Shown here piece after piece: positions 7,829-16,100 of a stretch of 21,417 bases of DNA. This DNA comes from Euglena gracilis (taxonomy: Eukaryota > Euglenozoa > Euglenophyceae > Euglenales > Euglenaceae). Each line of letters opens with the position of its first letter. Within the stretch, counting starts at the first letter, position 1. The notes below the pieces were generated by a model. It was given only the letters and a program-made list of their open reading frames with translations, had not been told where the DNA came from and ran no database searches. The stretch spans positions 1-21,417 of the forward strand of contig CAAHFI011763899.1 of assembly GCA_900893395.1 (NCBI GenBank). Direction: 5' to 3'. A program made the translations under genes and the position numbers.

Positions 7829-8049
7829 CTAAAGACGGAAACCACGAGGAGCACATGCAAGGAAAGCCTTGTGCTCGGTACTCTCTGTCGTTGGGCAAAC
7901 GCGGTTTGCTGCGCCCAATGGACTGCGACTCATGCCACGAATTTTGGCACCTTGATTGCGCTGGCCGTGCCATGCCCCCCCCCTCGCAACAGTTAGTGTT
8001 GTCCTGTGTGATAGCAGGGAGATGCTCCCCATGCCCGCCCGTGTTTTGA
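7829..8049 (+). pseudogene. PHD-finger fragment
   Basis: The open frame from 7690, numbered from its ATG, holds a PHD-type zinc finger at residues 61-115. The putative ligands are C61, C79, C82, H87, C90, C112 and C115. The central C-D-S-C-x4-H-x2-C (7924-7962) and the final C-x2-C fit the C4HC3 pattern. The expected second cysteine (residue 64) is Tyr. The stop is at 8047. PHD fingers bind histone H3 tails in nuclear proteins and also occur in some transposon proteins. Only this domain remains; the G-rich insertion upstream supplies residues 1-46 and is not part of the gene. The lost ligand, lack of a proper start and location inside a TIR element all suggest a captured, non-functional fragment. 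Confidence 0.55.
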
Positions 8050-8149
8050 ACACGGAGCGTAAGCAATGAGGATCACACCAACTGTCTGCCTCCATTTTTT
8101 TCCTTCCTGAAACCTACTAATACCATTACGTATGCTTGACGCTTGTACC

Positions 8150-8295
8150 AGTTTTTTTTGGTGGGAGCTCTCTCTGTCCTCGTGCTGTGCCTGGCAATCT
8201 TGTGGTCCTACTGGCGTTTTAGTGCATGGTGGTCTTTTCTGGCTTTTAATTGGTTGTCCCGCACATCCCCACAAGATTCATCCATTCATTTTTAA
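8150..8295 (+). pseudogene. Hydrophobic, membrane-segment-like open stretch
   Basis: A short frame without a start codon, opening after a T run and ending at TAA 8293-8295. It begins F-L-V-G-A-L-S-V-L-V-L-C-L-A-I-L-W, a plausible single membrane helix, then a Trp/Phe-rich part and a polar tail. The upstream TACTAAT (8116-8122) and the CAG at 8149-8151 could be branch point and acceptor. It may be a last exon of the captured gene, or chance. Confidence 0.2.
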
Positions 8296-8371
8296 AAATT
8301 GGGGGGGGTCACCGGACTCACGACAAAGCCGGTGACCCCCCTCACCGGCTTTGTCACCCCTGAGTCCATCG

Positions 8372-8421
8372 TAGGGGGTCACCGGCTTTGTCCTGAGTCC
8401 GGTGGGGGGGGTCACCGACTT
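8372..8421 (-). repeat. Right terminal inverted repeat
   Basis: Reads TAGGGGGTCACCGGCTTTG..., then GTCCGGTGGGGGGGGTCACCGACTT, the mirror of the left end. The preceding 8302-8367 contains further GGTCACCGG/CCGGTGACC copies that can fold back on themselves. Confidence 0.82.
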
Positions 8422-9128
8422 AAATGATGAAATGTATCAAAAAAATATTGGCGGGCTGGGTCCTGACACACCCACGTCGACAGTTGTGAGTTTCACTTTT
8501 CACTTTCACTTTCGCCTGGAGCGGGACAGAGCGCCAGGCGAAATTCGTGGGATCCGAGGGCTGATGCCCCAGTTCCCACTATTGGCCGAAAAAGGTTACA
8601 CCTAAACACACACACGCACATCACCACCGTTTGAAAAAATCTCGAACGTGCAATTTTGGAAAGCAATGGGTGACCAACTTTTGCTGGGAGTGGGGTCCGG
8701 GGGGAGATCGACGTTGTTGGTTTTTTCTGGCTGTTTACACAAAAGAGTGACCCTAGAAAAGGCGGTGGCGGGCTTGGGGCCACATATATTGCAAAAACTG
8801 GAGCCCACACTGGTTGACTCTTCTCCCTTGGGAACTTTGCTCACCCGCTTGAGGTTTGGGAAGTTGAAAAACTTGAAATGAATGCTTTTGGTCGGAGGGT
8901 CCGGGCTGTAGGTTGCATCCCAATCTGGCCGTTCACGCAAATCATGCAAGGTAAAAAGAAAAGCATTGGGGGCTGGAAAGCATCAAAGGTTGGCGGGGGG
9001 ACTTCCGCCTTCGGGGGGGGGTCCGTGGGGAGGGTCCGGGGAGGACGGGGGTCCGGAGGGGGGGGTTGGTGTTTTCTGGCCGCACACACATTTTTCCGCA
9101 ATGTGTCCCAATGGTGTCTAAGGAATGC
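8422..9128 (+). repeat. Unit U3, right part
   Basis: Resumes unit U exactly where 7055 stops and runs to 'aaggaatgc', where it joins Y sequence ('cctccgacaatt'). The last ~100 bp of the unit (the AAAGGGGGGCTTTTGGCGC part) is missing. The Y2 unit is cut at the same base, so this junction predates the Y duplication. Confidence 0.92.
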
Positions 9129-9229
9129 CCTCCGACAATTAAATTTTTAAATTTGCACATGGTGTGAAAGTGTTACCACCTCCCCCCCCCATAATTCACC
9201 GTGGGACCTCTCCACGGGACCCCCCCTTT

Positions 9230-9393
9230 GGTCAATTGGGGGGGTTCAATTAGGGGGGGGGCGTCAATTAGGGGGGGGTGCCGTCGATTTGGGGGGTGCT
9301 TCAGCACAGAATCCCCCGGGCAGTCAATTAGGGGGGGGTCGAAAAAATTTTCCCCGGGGCGTTTGGTCAATTAAGGGGGGGGTCAATTGGGGG
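9230..9393 (+). repeat. CAATTA + G-run array, Y1
   Basis: Seven copies of GTCAATTA/GTCAATTG (one GTCGATTT variant), each followed by 6-9 G. The copies are unevenly spaced. Two related ACAATA+G-run copies lie at 10100-10131. A C-rich stretch (9181-9229) precedes the array, so the G-rich strand could fold either as G-quadruplexes or back on the C runs. Confidence 0.8.
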
Positions 9394-9397
9394 GGGA

Positions 9398-9745
9398 GGT
9401 GGTATTTCAAAAACTGTTCCTCAAAAAGAAGCCAGCAAGCCCCTTCCATAACTTTTAAGGATGATGTCGAAGTGCGATGAAAGATACTCTTCATCCACAA
9501 AAAAATGGCTTTGAGATGGAAGCAACGAGCCCAAGTAAAATCATCAACTATTCAACGAATTGTGAGAAATATAATCGCTGACGTACACCGAATGCCATAC
9601 AGGTCAACAGGAGAGCGAGCAATGGAAACAAATGTGTGCAGAAAGTGGATAGAACTTTACAAAATCAAGAAGGGGCATGTTTCAGATGGGAAATTTAACA
9701 AAATTTGAGCTTTTTTTCGTCCATTATTAGGTAAATTTTGCCAGT
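9398..9745 (+). repeat. K-family repeat, Y1
   Basis: Shares AAGCCAGC-AGCCCC and GAAGTGCGATGAAAGA with 4355-4450, and CGAGCCCAAGTAA, GAAATAT, GCTGACGTACA and AGAAAGTGGAT with 15445-15590. A 67-codon open frame (9505-9708) lies inside and is identical in Y2 (17485-17688), but related copies in X2 and at 11045 and 19021 have no open frame. I recognise no domain and do not call it a gene. Confidence 0.65.
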
Positions 9746-9837
9746 GGGACACCAGCTGAGCATTTTTTAGTCATTCGAATAATATGTAGGCAATTAACCC
9801 TTCACAATGACTATAGAATGACCCCCAAAACAGGCTA

Positions 9838-9925
9838 AAATGGTCAAAATTGATCAAAAAAAAGTCCAAAATTGGCAAAATTGACAAAAATTGACAAAAA
9901 ATGACTTCAAATGGGCAAAAATGCA
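9838..9925 (+). repeat. A-rich short repeat, CAAAATTGA-like
   Basis: Irregular repeats of (t)caaaattga, including 'ttgacaaaaa' twice in a row. The same sequence is at 17818-17905. Confidence 0.65.
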
Positions 9926-10140
9926 GCCTCCACCAACGATAAACATGACCTTGAAGGGCGGCGAAGTCGTTTTTGCAGTGGAAGGCTGTGGCTCGGGTCA
10001 TTTTCCTGTGAGTCACACGGCTGGCCGACGGCTGGCCGACGGCGTGCTCCCCCTTTCATTGACCGAGCCAAAAAAAAAACCCGTCGGCCGGGGCCGAGGG
10101 ACAATAAGGGGGGGGACAATAGGGGGGGGGTAGAAAATCT
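9926..10140 (+). other. Y1 stretch with no gene seen
   Basis: Contains a direct duplication of GGCTGGCCGAC (10019-10041), a Lys-rich A run and two ACAATA+G-run motifs. Open frames on both strands are short and unconserved in kind. The Y2 copy is at 17906-18120. Confidence 0.5.
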
Positions 10141-10144
10141 GACA

Positions 10145-10325
10145 CCACCGGTGACAACCATGATTTCACACGGAAGGGAGGTTCGGGGGTGAACCATGTC
10201 GCGACTTCCAATCTGACCATTCACATAATTTTTTTAAAAAAAGTGGCGGGACTCTGGGGGTAATGCAAAAATTGGCACCCCCGCTGGCAAATTGCCCCCA
10301 TATACCCTACATACCCCCATTAATT
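10145..10325 (+). repeat. Block shared by Y and Z
   Basis: From TTTCACACGG and GGAGGTTC through GTGAACCA-GTCGCGACT, CAATCTG-CCATTCACA, GGGACTCTGGGG and TTGGCACCCCCGC to CATACC, this aligns with 20423-20590 at perhaps 80%. The Y2 copy (18125-18305) is almost identical. Confidence 0.75.
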
Positions 10326-10329
10326 CTCA

Positions 10330-10502
10330 CTCACCCTCTGCTCCTTTCTTAAACACTTTTCATCCTTCGATGTTTTCCCCCTAAGTGTGAAATTCTCCGC
10401 TGTGCCCTGGGCGAGGGGAGGGGCGGGGGCGCCTGCCCCCAGACCCCCTCTTCCCCCCTGCCCCCCCAAATAACAGTTAAAATGCCATTGTCCGAATGCA
10501 AA
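10330..10502 (+). other. C/G-run stretch of Y1, no gene seen
   Basis: Holds GGGGAGGGGCGGGGGCGCC and C runs to 10466. The minus-strand open frame that crosses it (11096-10320) is Pro/Ala-rich low complexity and reads through module M1, so it is not called. The Y2 copy is at 18310-18482. Confidence 0.5.
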
Positions 10503-10606
10503 GGAGGTTCGGCACGTCTGATGAGGACCCTCGGCCACTAGGGGGGGGGTCCCCATTTTGCCGTGCCGAGGGGGTCTGACCCCAGGGGGGGGGCTGCCGA
10601 ACCTCC
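10503..10606. repeat. Nested stem-loop GGAGGTTCGGCA/TGCCGAACCTCC
   Basis: A perfect 12-bp outer stem (10503-10514 with 10595-10606) encloses a second imperfect stem, GACCCTCGGC (10526-10535) with GCCGAGGGGGTC (10565-10576). The Y2 copy is at 18483-18586. It could be the core of a small foldback element. Confidence 0.72.
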
Positions 10607-10654
10607 AAAGGTCACTGTCTTCGTCACAAAATAATTTATCACCAGTTTTTTTTA

Positions 10655-11044
10655 ACCCCGCAAGTGACCCCAACATGTATGCAACAGCATGGGGTGGATG
10701 GGATGGGGGGTGGAAGGAGTGTGGGGGTGTTTTGTTGGTGGGGGTTAAGCCCGAGTTACGGCCATTTCTTGGCGCCAATTTTGGCCATTTTACACTTTTT
10801 TCATTTTGCATTTTTTCTGCAGGCCATAATAGCTTGTTTCGGGGTTCGGGGTGAGGGGCGTGGGGGGGGTTGTGGCGGTGGTGAAGGGGATGTGGGGGGG
10901 GAGGTTGGGTGGTGGGGGGGGGTTGAAAATTCAAAAAAAAAGCAAACGGCCGAGGATGATTCCCCAGGGCCTCACATAAGCCGATGAAAAACGACACACA
11001 CGCATTAAATGTAACTTGCTTAACCGACGGAGGGCCCCAAAATA
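10655..11044 (+). repeat. G-rich module M1
   Basis: Begins ACCCCGCAAGTGACCCC and passes through GCCCGAGTTACGGCC, TTTTTTCATTTTGCATTTTTTC and CATAATAGCTTGTTTCGGGG. A ~100-bp G/T tract (10828-10923), motif N and a tail ending in GGCCCCAAAATA follow. The tail then joins a K-family piece instead of the minisatellite. Confidence 0.88.
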
Positions 11045-11144
11045 AATTTGCTTTGTGATGCAAGCACCGAGCCCAAGTAAGTTCATTGGCTATCAACGTT
11101 TCATGAATAAATATGACTGCTAACGTACAGCGAATACCGTTTTA
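11045..11144 (+). repeat. K-family piece between M1 and U4
   Basis: AATTTGCTTTGTGATGCAAG and CGAGCCCAAGTAAGTTCATT match 15430-15475. It ends at 'ccgtttta' where U sequence begins. The copy at 19021-19126 keeps GAATTGTCTGAAATATG, which here is 'GAATAAATATG'. Confidence 0.7.
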
Positions 11145-11440
11145 GGTCAGATCATGGCTCAAAAAGAATAAATACTCAAATGATGAAATGTATCAAAAAA
11201 AATATTGGCGGGCTGGGTCCTGACACACCCACGTCGACAGTTGTGAGTTTCACTTTTCACTTTCACTTTCGCCTGGAGCGGGACAGAGCGCCAGGCGAAA
11301 TTCGTGGGATCCGAGGGCTGATGCCCCAGTTCCCACTATTGGCGAAAAAGGTTACACCTAAACACACACACGCACATCACCGCTGTTTGAAAAAATCTCG
11401 AACGTGCAATTTTGGAAAGCAATGGGTGACCAACTTTTGC
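11145..11440 (+). repeat. Partial unit U4
   Basis: Matches U from GGTCAGATCATGGCTC to CAACTTTTGC, including the hairpin (11267-11300) and motif N. Both ends are abrupt: a K piece on the left and M2 on the right. Confidence 0.9.
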
Positions 11441-11454
11441 TTTTGTTTTTTTTT

Positions 11455-11837
11455 ACCCCGCAAGTGACCCCAACATGTATGCAACAGCATGGGGTGGATG
11501 GGATGGGGGGTGGGGGTGTTTTGTTGGGTGGGGGTAAGCCTGAGTTACGGCCATTTCTTGGCGCGAAATTTGGCGATTTTACACTTTTTTCATTTTGCAT
11601 TTTTTCTGCAGGCCATAATAGCTTGTTTCGGGGTTCGGGGTGAGGGGGCGTGGGGAGGGGTTGTGGCGGTGGTGAAGGGGATGTGGGGGGGGGACGTTGG
11701 GTGGTGGGGGGGGTTGAAAATTCAAAAAAAATAAGCAAACGGCCGAGGATGATTCCCCAGGGCCTCATATAAGCCGATGAAAAACGACACACACGCATTA
11801 AATGTAACTTGCTTAACCGACGGAGGGCCCCAAAATA
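11455..11837 (+). repeat. G-rich module M2
   Basis: Same order as M1 with small differences (GGCGCGAAATTTGGCG for GGCGCCAATTTTGGCC). Its tail continues directly into the X2 minisatellite, so M2 is both the end of Y1 and the start of X2. Confidence 0.88.
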
Positions 11838-12157
11838 CAAAATCCCTTGTGTATCCAAGTCGTTTTGAGGGGCAAATCCCTTGTGTTTCCAAGTCGTCTT
11901 GGGGGCAAATCCCTATTGTTGCTCAAATGTCCGAGGGCCCCAAAAACTGTCTCAGGGCCCAAAAATAGCAAAATCCCTTGTGTTTCCAAGTCGTTGGGGG
12001 GGGGCAAATCCTTTGTGTTTCCAGGTCGTTTTGGGGGGCAAATCCCCTTTGTTGCTCAACTGTCTCACGGCCCAAAAATGATGAAATCCCTTGTGTTTCC
12101 AAGTCGCTTTGCGCAAATCCCTGGCCTCAAAATAACCAAATCCCTTGTGTTCCTTGT
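11838..12157 (+). repeat. Minisatellite, X2 copy
   Basis: Same units in the same order as 134-447, differing by single-base run-length changes only. Confidence 0.8.
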
Positions 12158-12281
12158 GTGCCAACATCAAAAAAAGTGGGGGGGGTCCGGTCATGGCAGT
12201 AGCTTTGGCCTGGGGGGGTGGGGTGGTGGGGGTCGACCACATGGTCGGCCCACGGTCGCCTCGGTCGCCCTCCGTCGCCCT

Positions 12282-12448
12282 CGGTCGTGGGGGGGGACCG
12301 AGGGTGACCGAGCTTCTCTTGTGGGGTCGACCGAGGGCGACCACGGTCGACCCCCACCCCACAACCATACCCCCCCCTTTGCAAAGTCGGTCGCCCTCGG
12401 TCGACCCCCACAACCGAAGCTCGGTTGTCCTCGGTCCCCCCACGACCG
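12282..12448. repeat. GC-rich inverted repeat, X2 copy
   Basis: Left arm 12282-12342 and right arm 12389-12448. This copy pairs slightly better than the X1 copy because GTCGACCGAGGGCGACC is complete in both arms. Confidence 0.8.
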
Positions 12449-12515
12449 ACCCCCCCCCCCGCAAAGAGGTGTTCTGTGACTGGGTGAGAGGTTAGTGGAA
12501 AATGAGCGAGGAGAA

Positions 12516-12770
12516 TACCATGCCCCCCCCCCGAGTTAGTCACCCCCCCTATTAGTCACCTTTGGGCCCCAGGTAAAAAAAAATCCGAAGGGAAACATTT
12601 TCTGTGAAAAAAAAAGCCAAAATTGGACACCCACAATTCTTTGCTTGTTGCCATCCATGAAAAGTGCCCTGGAATTCCCAAAAACAACCTTGAAACCCCC
12701 CAAGGCTTTGGGTGGGGGGCAAAATTTGGGCAAAAATTGCTCCCCCCCCGAGTTAGTCACCCCCCCCCTT
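12516..12770. mobile_element. Small TIR element, right end missing
   Basis: X2 counterpart of 806-1050. The left end and the internal copy of GAGTTAGTCAC are present, but the right inverted end is absent because the sequence jumps to the equivalent of 1864. A short extra 'attagtcacc' follows the left end. Confidence 0.6.
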
Positions 12771-13146
12771 ACGTCGATTGCCACGGGTCCGTCACTGTTC
12801 AGTCGTGTAATAAAAAAACATCGCCGGGGCAGGTGTTGTCGTCATGTCAGCCATGTCACGTTCATCACCTGTTTGTTGTGCTGCAAGACTTTCTTCTGTT
12901 GTGTCCAAGACTTTCTGAACTTCCCTGGCGCAACTTTGTGGCTTCCAAGCCAAGAAAGTAACGGCACAATCCCCTGGCGTTCGGAGACCCAAAAATTAGG
13001 AACGGCCAATCCTAATTTTGAGTACCTTCTCCCTGCTCCCATTAGTGCAAGAACAATGTTCAAATGCTTCATATTTGCTAGAAAATACTGCTCTTGTCCA
13101 AGGATTTTGTTGTTTTTTTAATTCTGATCGATCTGCTTTCAGGATG

Positions 13147-14705
13147 TGAGTGAACTTGTCCGAAGTAAAGTACAATCGCACAATTTCTTCTGTATTTCCC
13201 TTTTTTCTGCTTTGTTCCCTGCCTTTGATGCCAGAGAAACGGGGTGGTTTGAAATTTCTGGGAGAATTTTTTCGACAACCCCAAATGAAGGTTTCTGAAC
13301 AAAATTGTGCATGTGTGAGGAAAAAAACACAGCCAAACCTGTGTCACCAGGGATTTTCAACATTCTTTCTGTCTTCGTCGACCCCAAAAACGGAGGTCAG
13401 CCCCAACCTTTTGTCGAAAAATTTTCAATTAATTGAAGACCCGAATCAGGATTTTTTTTCAGTTTTTTCACATTTTTCCCTTGAGGTTTGGCAAGATCAC
13501 CAAGATGTCTCTCATTTGGGGGGAAATCAACTTCTTTAAAACAAAAAAATAGGCAAAATGACCCATTTTTTTGGAATCAACACCCCCAAAAACCCAGGCA
13601 ACGAGTCATTTTCGATCAATGAGCTCACGAAAGAACCAGAAAATTTGAGTGCTCAAAACTAGAGATTCCCCCTCCTTTTTTTTTGCCTTGGTAAAAGACT
13701 GTTGAAAACTACTAAGGACCCCGTACCCTCGGTTGGGCGTGCTGTCGGGGCCACCTAATGTGCTCCGGCAGGGGGTTTTTGAGGTCGGCGGTTCCAAAAA
13801 GATCGTCCGTTTTTGGTGGCCGACCACCGAGAACGAGCAAACAGCCCCCGGCAATTTTCAGGCTCACATCCCAAATGCCTCAAAAATCCCAGAGAGGCAG
13901 GGGTGCCATATCTCCGACTCGGTGCGTGGTTTGGGCCACCTGATGTGCTCCGTAAGGGGGTTTTTGAGGTCGGCGGTTCCAAAAACGTCGTCCATTTTTG
14001 GTGGCCGACCACCCAGGGCCGGCAAACGGCCCCAGGGAATTATCTTGCCGGTCGAATATTCCGGGAATGGGGGGGTGGCACATCACCGATTGGTGCGTGG
14101 TTCGGTCCACCTAGTGTGCTCCGGCAGGGGGTTTTCGAGGGCGGCGGTTCCGAAAACCTCGCCCACTGTTGGTGGCCGGCCACCAAAAACTTGGCAAACG
14201 GCCGCCAAAAGCTGCTTAAAATCAGGGAAGTCGCTTAAAATTTCTGGGTTACCCGGGAGTTGGGGGCCAAAAAATGTACCAGACACAGGTTTTTGAGGGT
14301 GCTGAATCCAAAAAAGTGGGTCATTTGGCTTAATTTTTCGTTTTACGAAACTCGATTTTCCCAATTTGAGGGACATTTTGGCCGTCGTGGCCCCAAATTT
14401 AAAAGGAAAAGGGGAGGAAACCACAGGAAAAACGCTGGTGCAACGTTGGTTGAAAAAGTTCAGGGCAAGTTGGGAACCCCCCCCGTTTTTGGGGTCACCA
14501 AAATCACAAAAAGCGTCGAAAACAAATGGTTGCACAGTTTTTCGTGCGAAATTTGCAACAAAAAAAACTGCGCAATTCTCTTGCGCGGGAAGGTGCATGA
14601 AAAACTCTGGCCTTTTTCCTTTTGAAATAAGTGTGGCCAGGCACAAAACATTCAAAGATGAAAAACACCGAAGATTGTTCAATTATTTAAATTCTGGTCA
14701 TGGAG
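13147..14705. repeat. Long imperfect foldback structure, X2
   Basis: Copy of 2240-3790. The left arm ends at 13598 and the right arm begins at about 14285. Differences from X1 are single-base run changes plus small indels, for example 'gaaaga' against 'gaaaaa' near 13630. Confidence 0.65.
13731..14215 (+). repeat. Three ~180-bp direct repeats, X2
   Basis: Units start at 13751, 13936 and 14107, with the same spacings (185 and 171) as in X1. Confidence 0.85.
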
Positions 14706-14713
14706 AATGAAAA

Positions 14714-15214
14714 CACCTTGGAAACCAACACACCTTGGTAACAAGAGCAATCCGACAATTTAGATCCTTGGGGTGGACATTTCCGAGCTTGGGTCCAAGG
14801 CACCCGGACTCAATTGGGGCCAATCCTTCTGAGTCTTCCCGTCCAAACGAGAAGAATCGGAAGGATTCACCCATTATTAATCTCGGCGATGATAAGTGGA
14901 AATGGCAAAGCTGAAAGAAACAGCGTATGCAGACAACATATGTTGTTCCTGAGAAGATTCTCTATCCATCGATACAATTGTCAGGTCCTGCATCCCAAAG
15001 GATCAAGAGTTCCGGAGTTGGTCCAAGCTTTTTTTTTGGTCCAAGCACTGCGATGCGGCAACAAAGTCGGCGACGCAAGCAAAGGTGCCCTCGACTTACC
15101 CCAAGTTTTAAGCACCCGCATGCCCCAAAGAACACGTCAAGGTATTGATCCCCTTTGCCCAAGCTTTTAGGTGGCCCGGTCGGCTGCCGCTGAACAAACC
15201 TACCCACTTTCTCC
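14714..15214 (+). other. Low-repeat stretch with overlapping open frames, X2
   Basis: Copy of 3800-4300 with one extra C near 15041 ('ggtccaagc' for 'ggtcaagc'), which changes the reading phase of the downstream frames. Confidence 0.3.
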
Positions 15215-15600
15215 GCAGCGTGTCCCAATGGTGCCTTAGTAATGCACTGTGAATTTGCGAATGGCAAGAATGCGCCTGTTGAAATATTGTTCTTCAATAA
15301 AAAGCCAGCTAGCCCCGTCCGAAACTTTTGTGGCTGATGGGGAAGTGCGATGAAAGAGTCTCTTTTTAGGAGGCTGAAAATGCATCCGCTTTGGGTGCTT
15401 TTTGGTATAAAAAAAAACGACCGTGAAAAATTTGCTTTGTGATGCAAGCACCGAGCCCAAGTAAGTTCATTAGCTATCAACGTTTCATGAATTGTTAGAA
15501 ATATGACTGCTAACGTACAGCGAATACCGTACAGGTCATCAACAGGAGAGCAATAGAAATAGAAAGTGTCCAGAAAGTGGATGGAACCTTTTGGGTAGTT
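15215..15600 (+). repeat. K-family repeat, X2 (longest copy)
   Basis: The most complete copy in X. It continues through AAAAATTTGCTTTGTGATGC, CGAGCCCAAGTAA, AGAAATATGACTGCTAACGT, CAACAGGAGAG and CAGAAAGTGGATGGAAC, which align with 9505-9660. It shows what X1 lost at the U-array junction. Confidence 0.65.
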
Positions 15601-16100
15601 CTTGGGGGAGGCAATTCCAACCTCCACCCCCCACGCAGGGAGGGGGGTCCGGGGGGGTCCGGGGGGTCAGGGGGGGGGGGGTCGGGGGGGGGGGTGTTTT
15701 CTGGCCGCGCACACAAAGAGGGCCCTGAAAAAGCGTTGGCCGGCTCGGGGCCCAATTTTTTTTCGCCCGAAACTGCCAACCCTTTGCCACCGCTCCCCAA
15801 CCTTTTACTAACTTTATAATGGCACCTTGGGTCGTTTCCATTCGGGAAACAGCCAAGGGGGCCGAGGGATGATGCCCCAGAGCCCCCTATTAGCTGAAAA
15901 AACAGGGGGGTGGGGGGTCCGTGGGGGGTCCGGGGAGGACGGGGGGTCCGGGGGGGAGTTGGTGTTTTCTGGCCGCACACACATTTTTCCGCAATGTGTG
16001 CCTAAGGAATGCAAAGGGGGCTTTTGGCGCTGTTTTTGCTCCTACGGAACTTCGGAAAATTTGGAAAATTTTTGGGAAATAATACCCCCCCCCTCGAGCC
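15601..16100 (+). repeat. Chimeric G-rich linker
   Basis: A GGTCCGGGG tract (15640-15693) leads to GTGTTTTCTGGCCGCGCACACA-AGAGGGCCCTGAAAAAGCG, an old relative of the U block at 5127-5190. Next come about 90 bp with no match, a diverged motif N (15861-15903), and a second GGTCCGGGG tract with the true end of a U unit (15905-16100). The end lacks the 'tcccaatggtg' found in other units. Confidence 0.65.

Larger units (their letters stand above)
7056..8421. mobile_element. TIR element carrying gene fragments
   Basis: Inserted in unit U3 between two bases that are adjacent in the other units. The clearest inverted ends are 7130-7178 and 8372-8421, sharing AAGTCGGTGACCCCCC, ACCGGACTCAGGACAAAG and CCGGTGA. 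Extra copies of the same block lie at 7071-7117 and, partly palindromic, at 8302-8367, so the ends are compound. Between them are non-repetitive, coding-like pieces, including a PHD-finger fragment. I recognise no transposase, so the element is probably non-autonomous. If the end is AGTCGGTGAC, a TA flanks both sides (7128-7129 and 8421-8422), but this is weak. Superfamily is unassigned. Confidence 0.72.
8422..11807 (+). repeat. Segmental duplication Y, copy 1
   Basis: Matches 16417-19788 throughout. From about 9390 to 10227 the two copies show no difference that I can find by eye, including their G runs (offset 7980). The copy starts inside a U unit whose left part lies beyond the TIR element. 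It includes the G-run array, the K-family block, a stem-loop, modules M1 and M2 and a partial U unit, and its end overlaps the start of X2. Confidence 0.93.
11703..15408 (+). repeat. Segmental duplication X, copy 2
   Basis: Second copy of the 1-4496 block, lacking the sequence equivalent to 1050-1863. It continues past the point where copy 1 breaks off: after the shared 'ggtataaa' it runs into a K-family sequence (15425-15600) instead of the U array. This makes copy 2 the better guide to the original right-hand neighbour of X. Confidence 0.93.

Noticed and set aside
9505-9708. 67-codon open frame, identical in Y1 and Y2
   Set aside because: The identity only reflects the recent duplication. 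Related K-family copies at 11045, 15430 and 19021 are not open in this frame, and no domain is recognisable.
10320-11096. 258-codon minus-strand open frame
   Set aside because: Mostly Pro-rich translation of the M-module G tract; the Y2 counterpart (18303-18656) is split by run-length differences.
12970-13025. Hairpin AAAATTAGGA/TCCTAATTTT as a terminator
   Set aside because: No T tract follows and there is no gene upstream to terminate.
14962-15627. 221-codon minus-strand open frame
   Set aside because: The X1 copy is cut to 126 codons by the U-array junction and a single-base difference; it spans two repeat families and shows no known domain.
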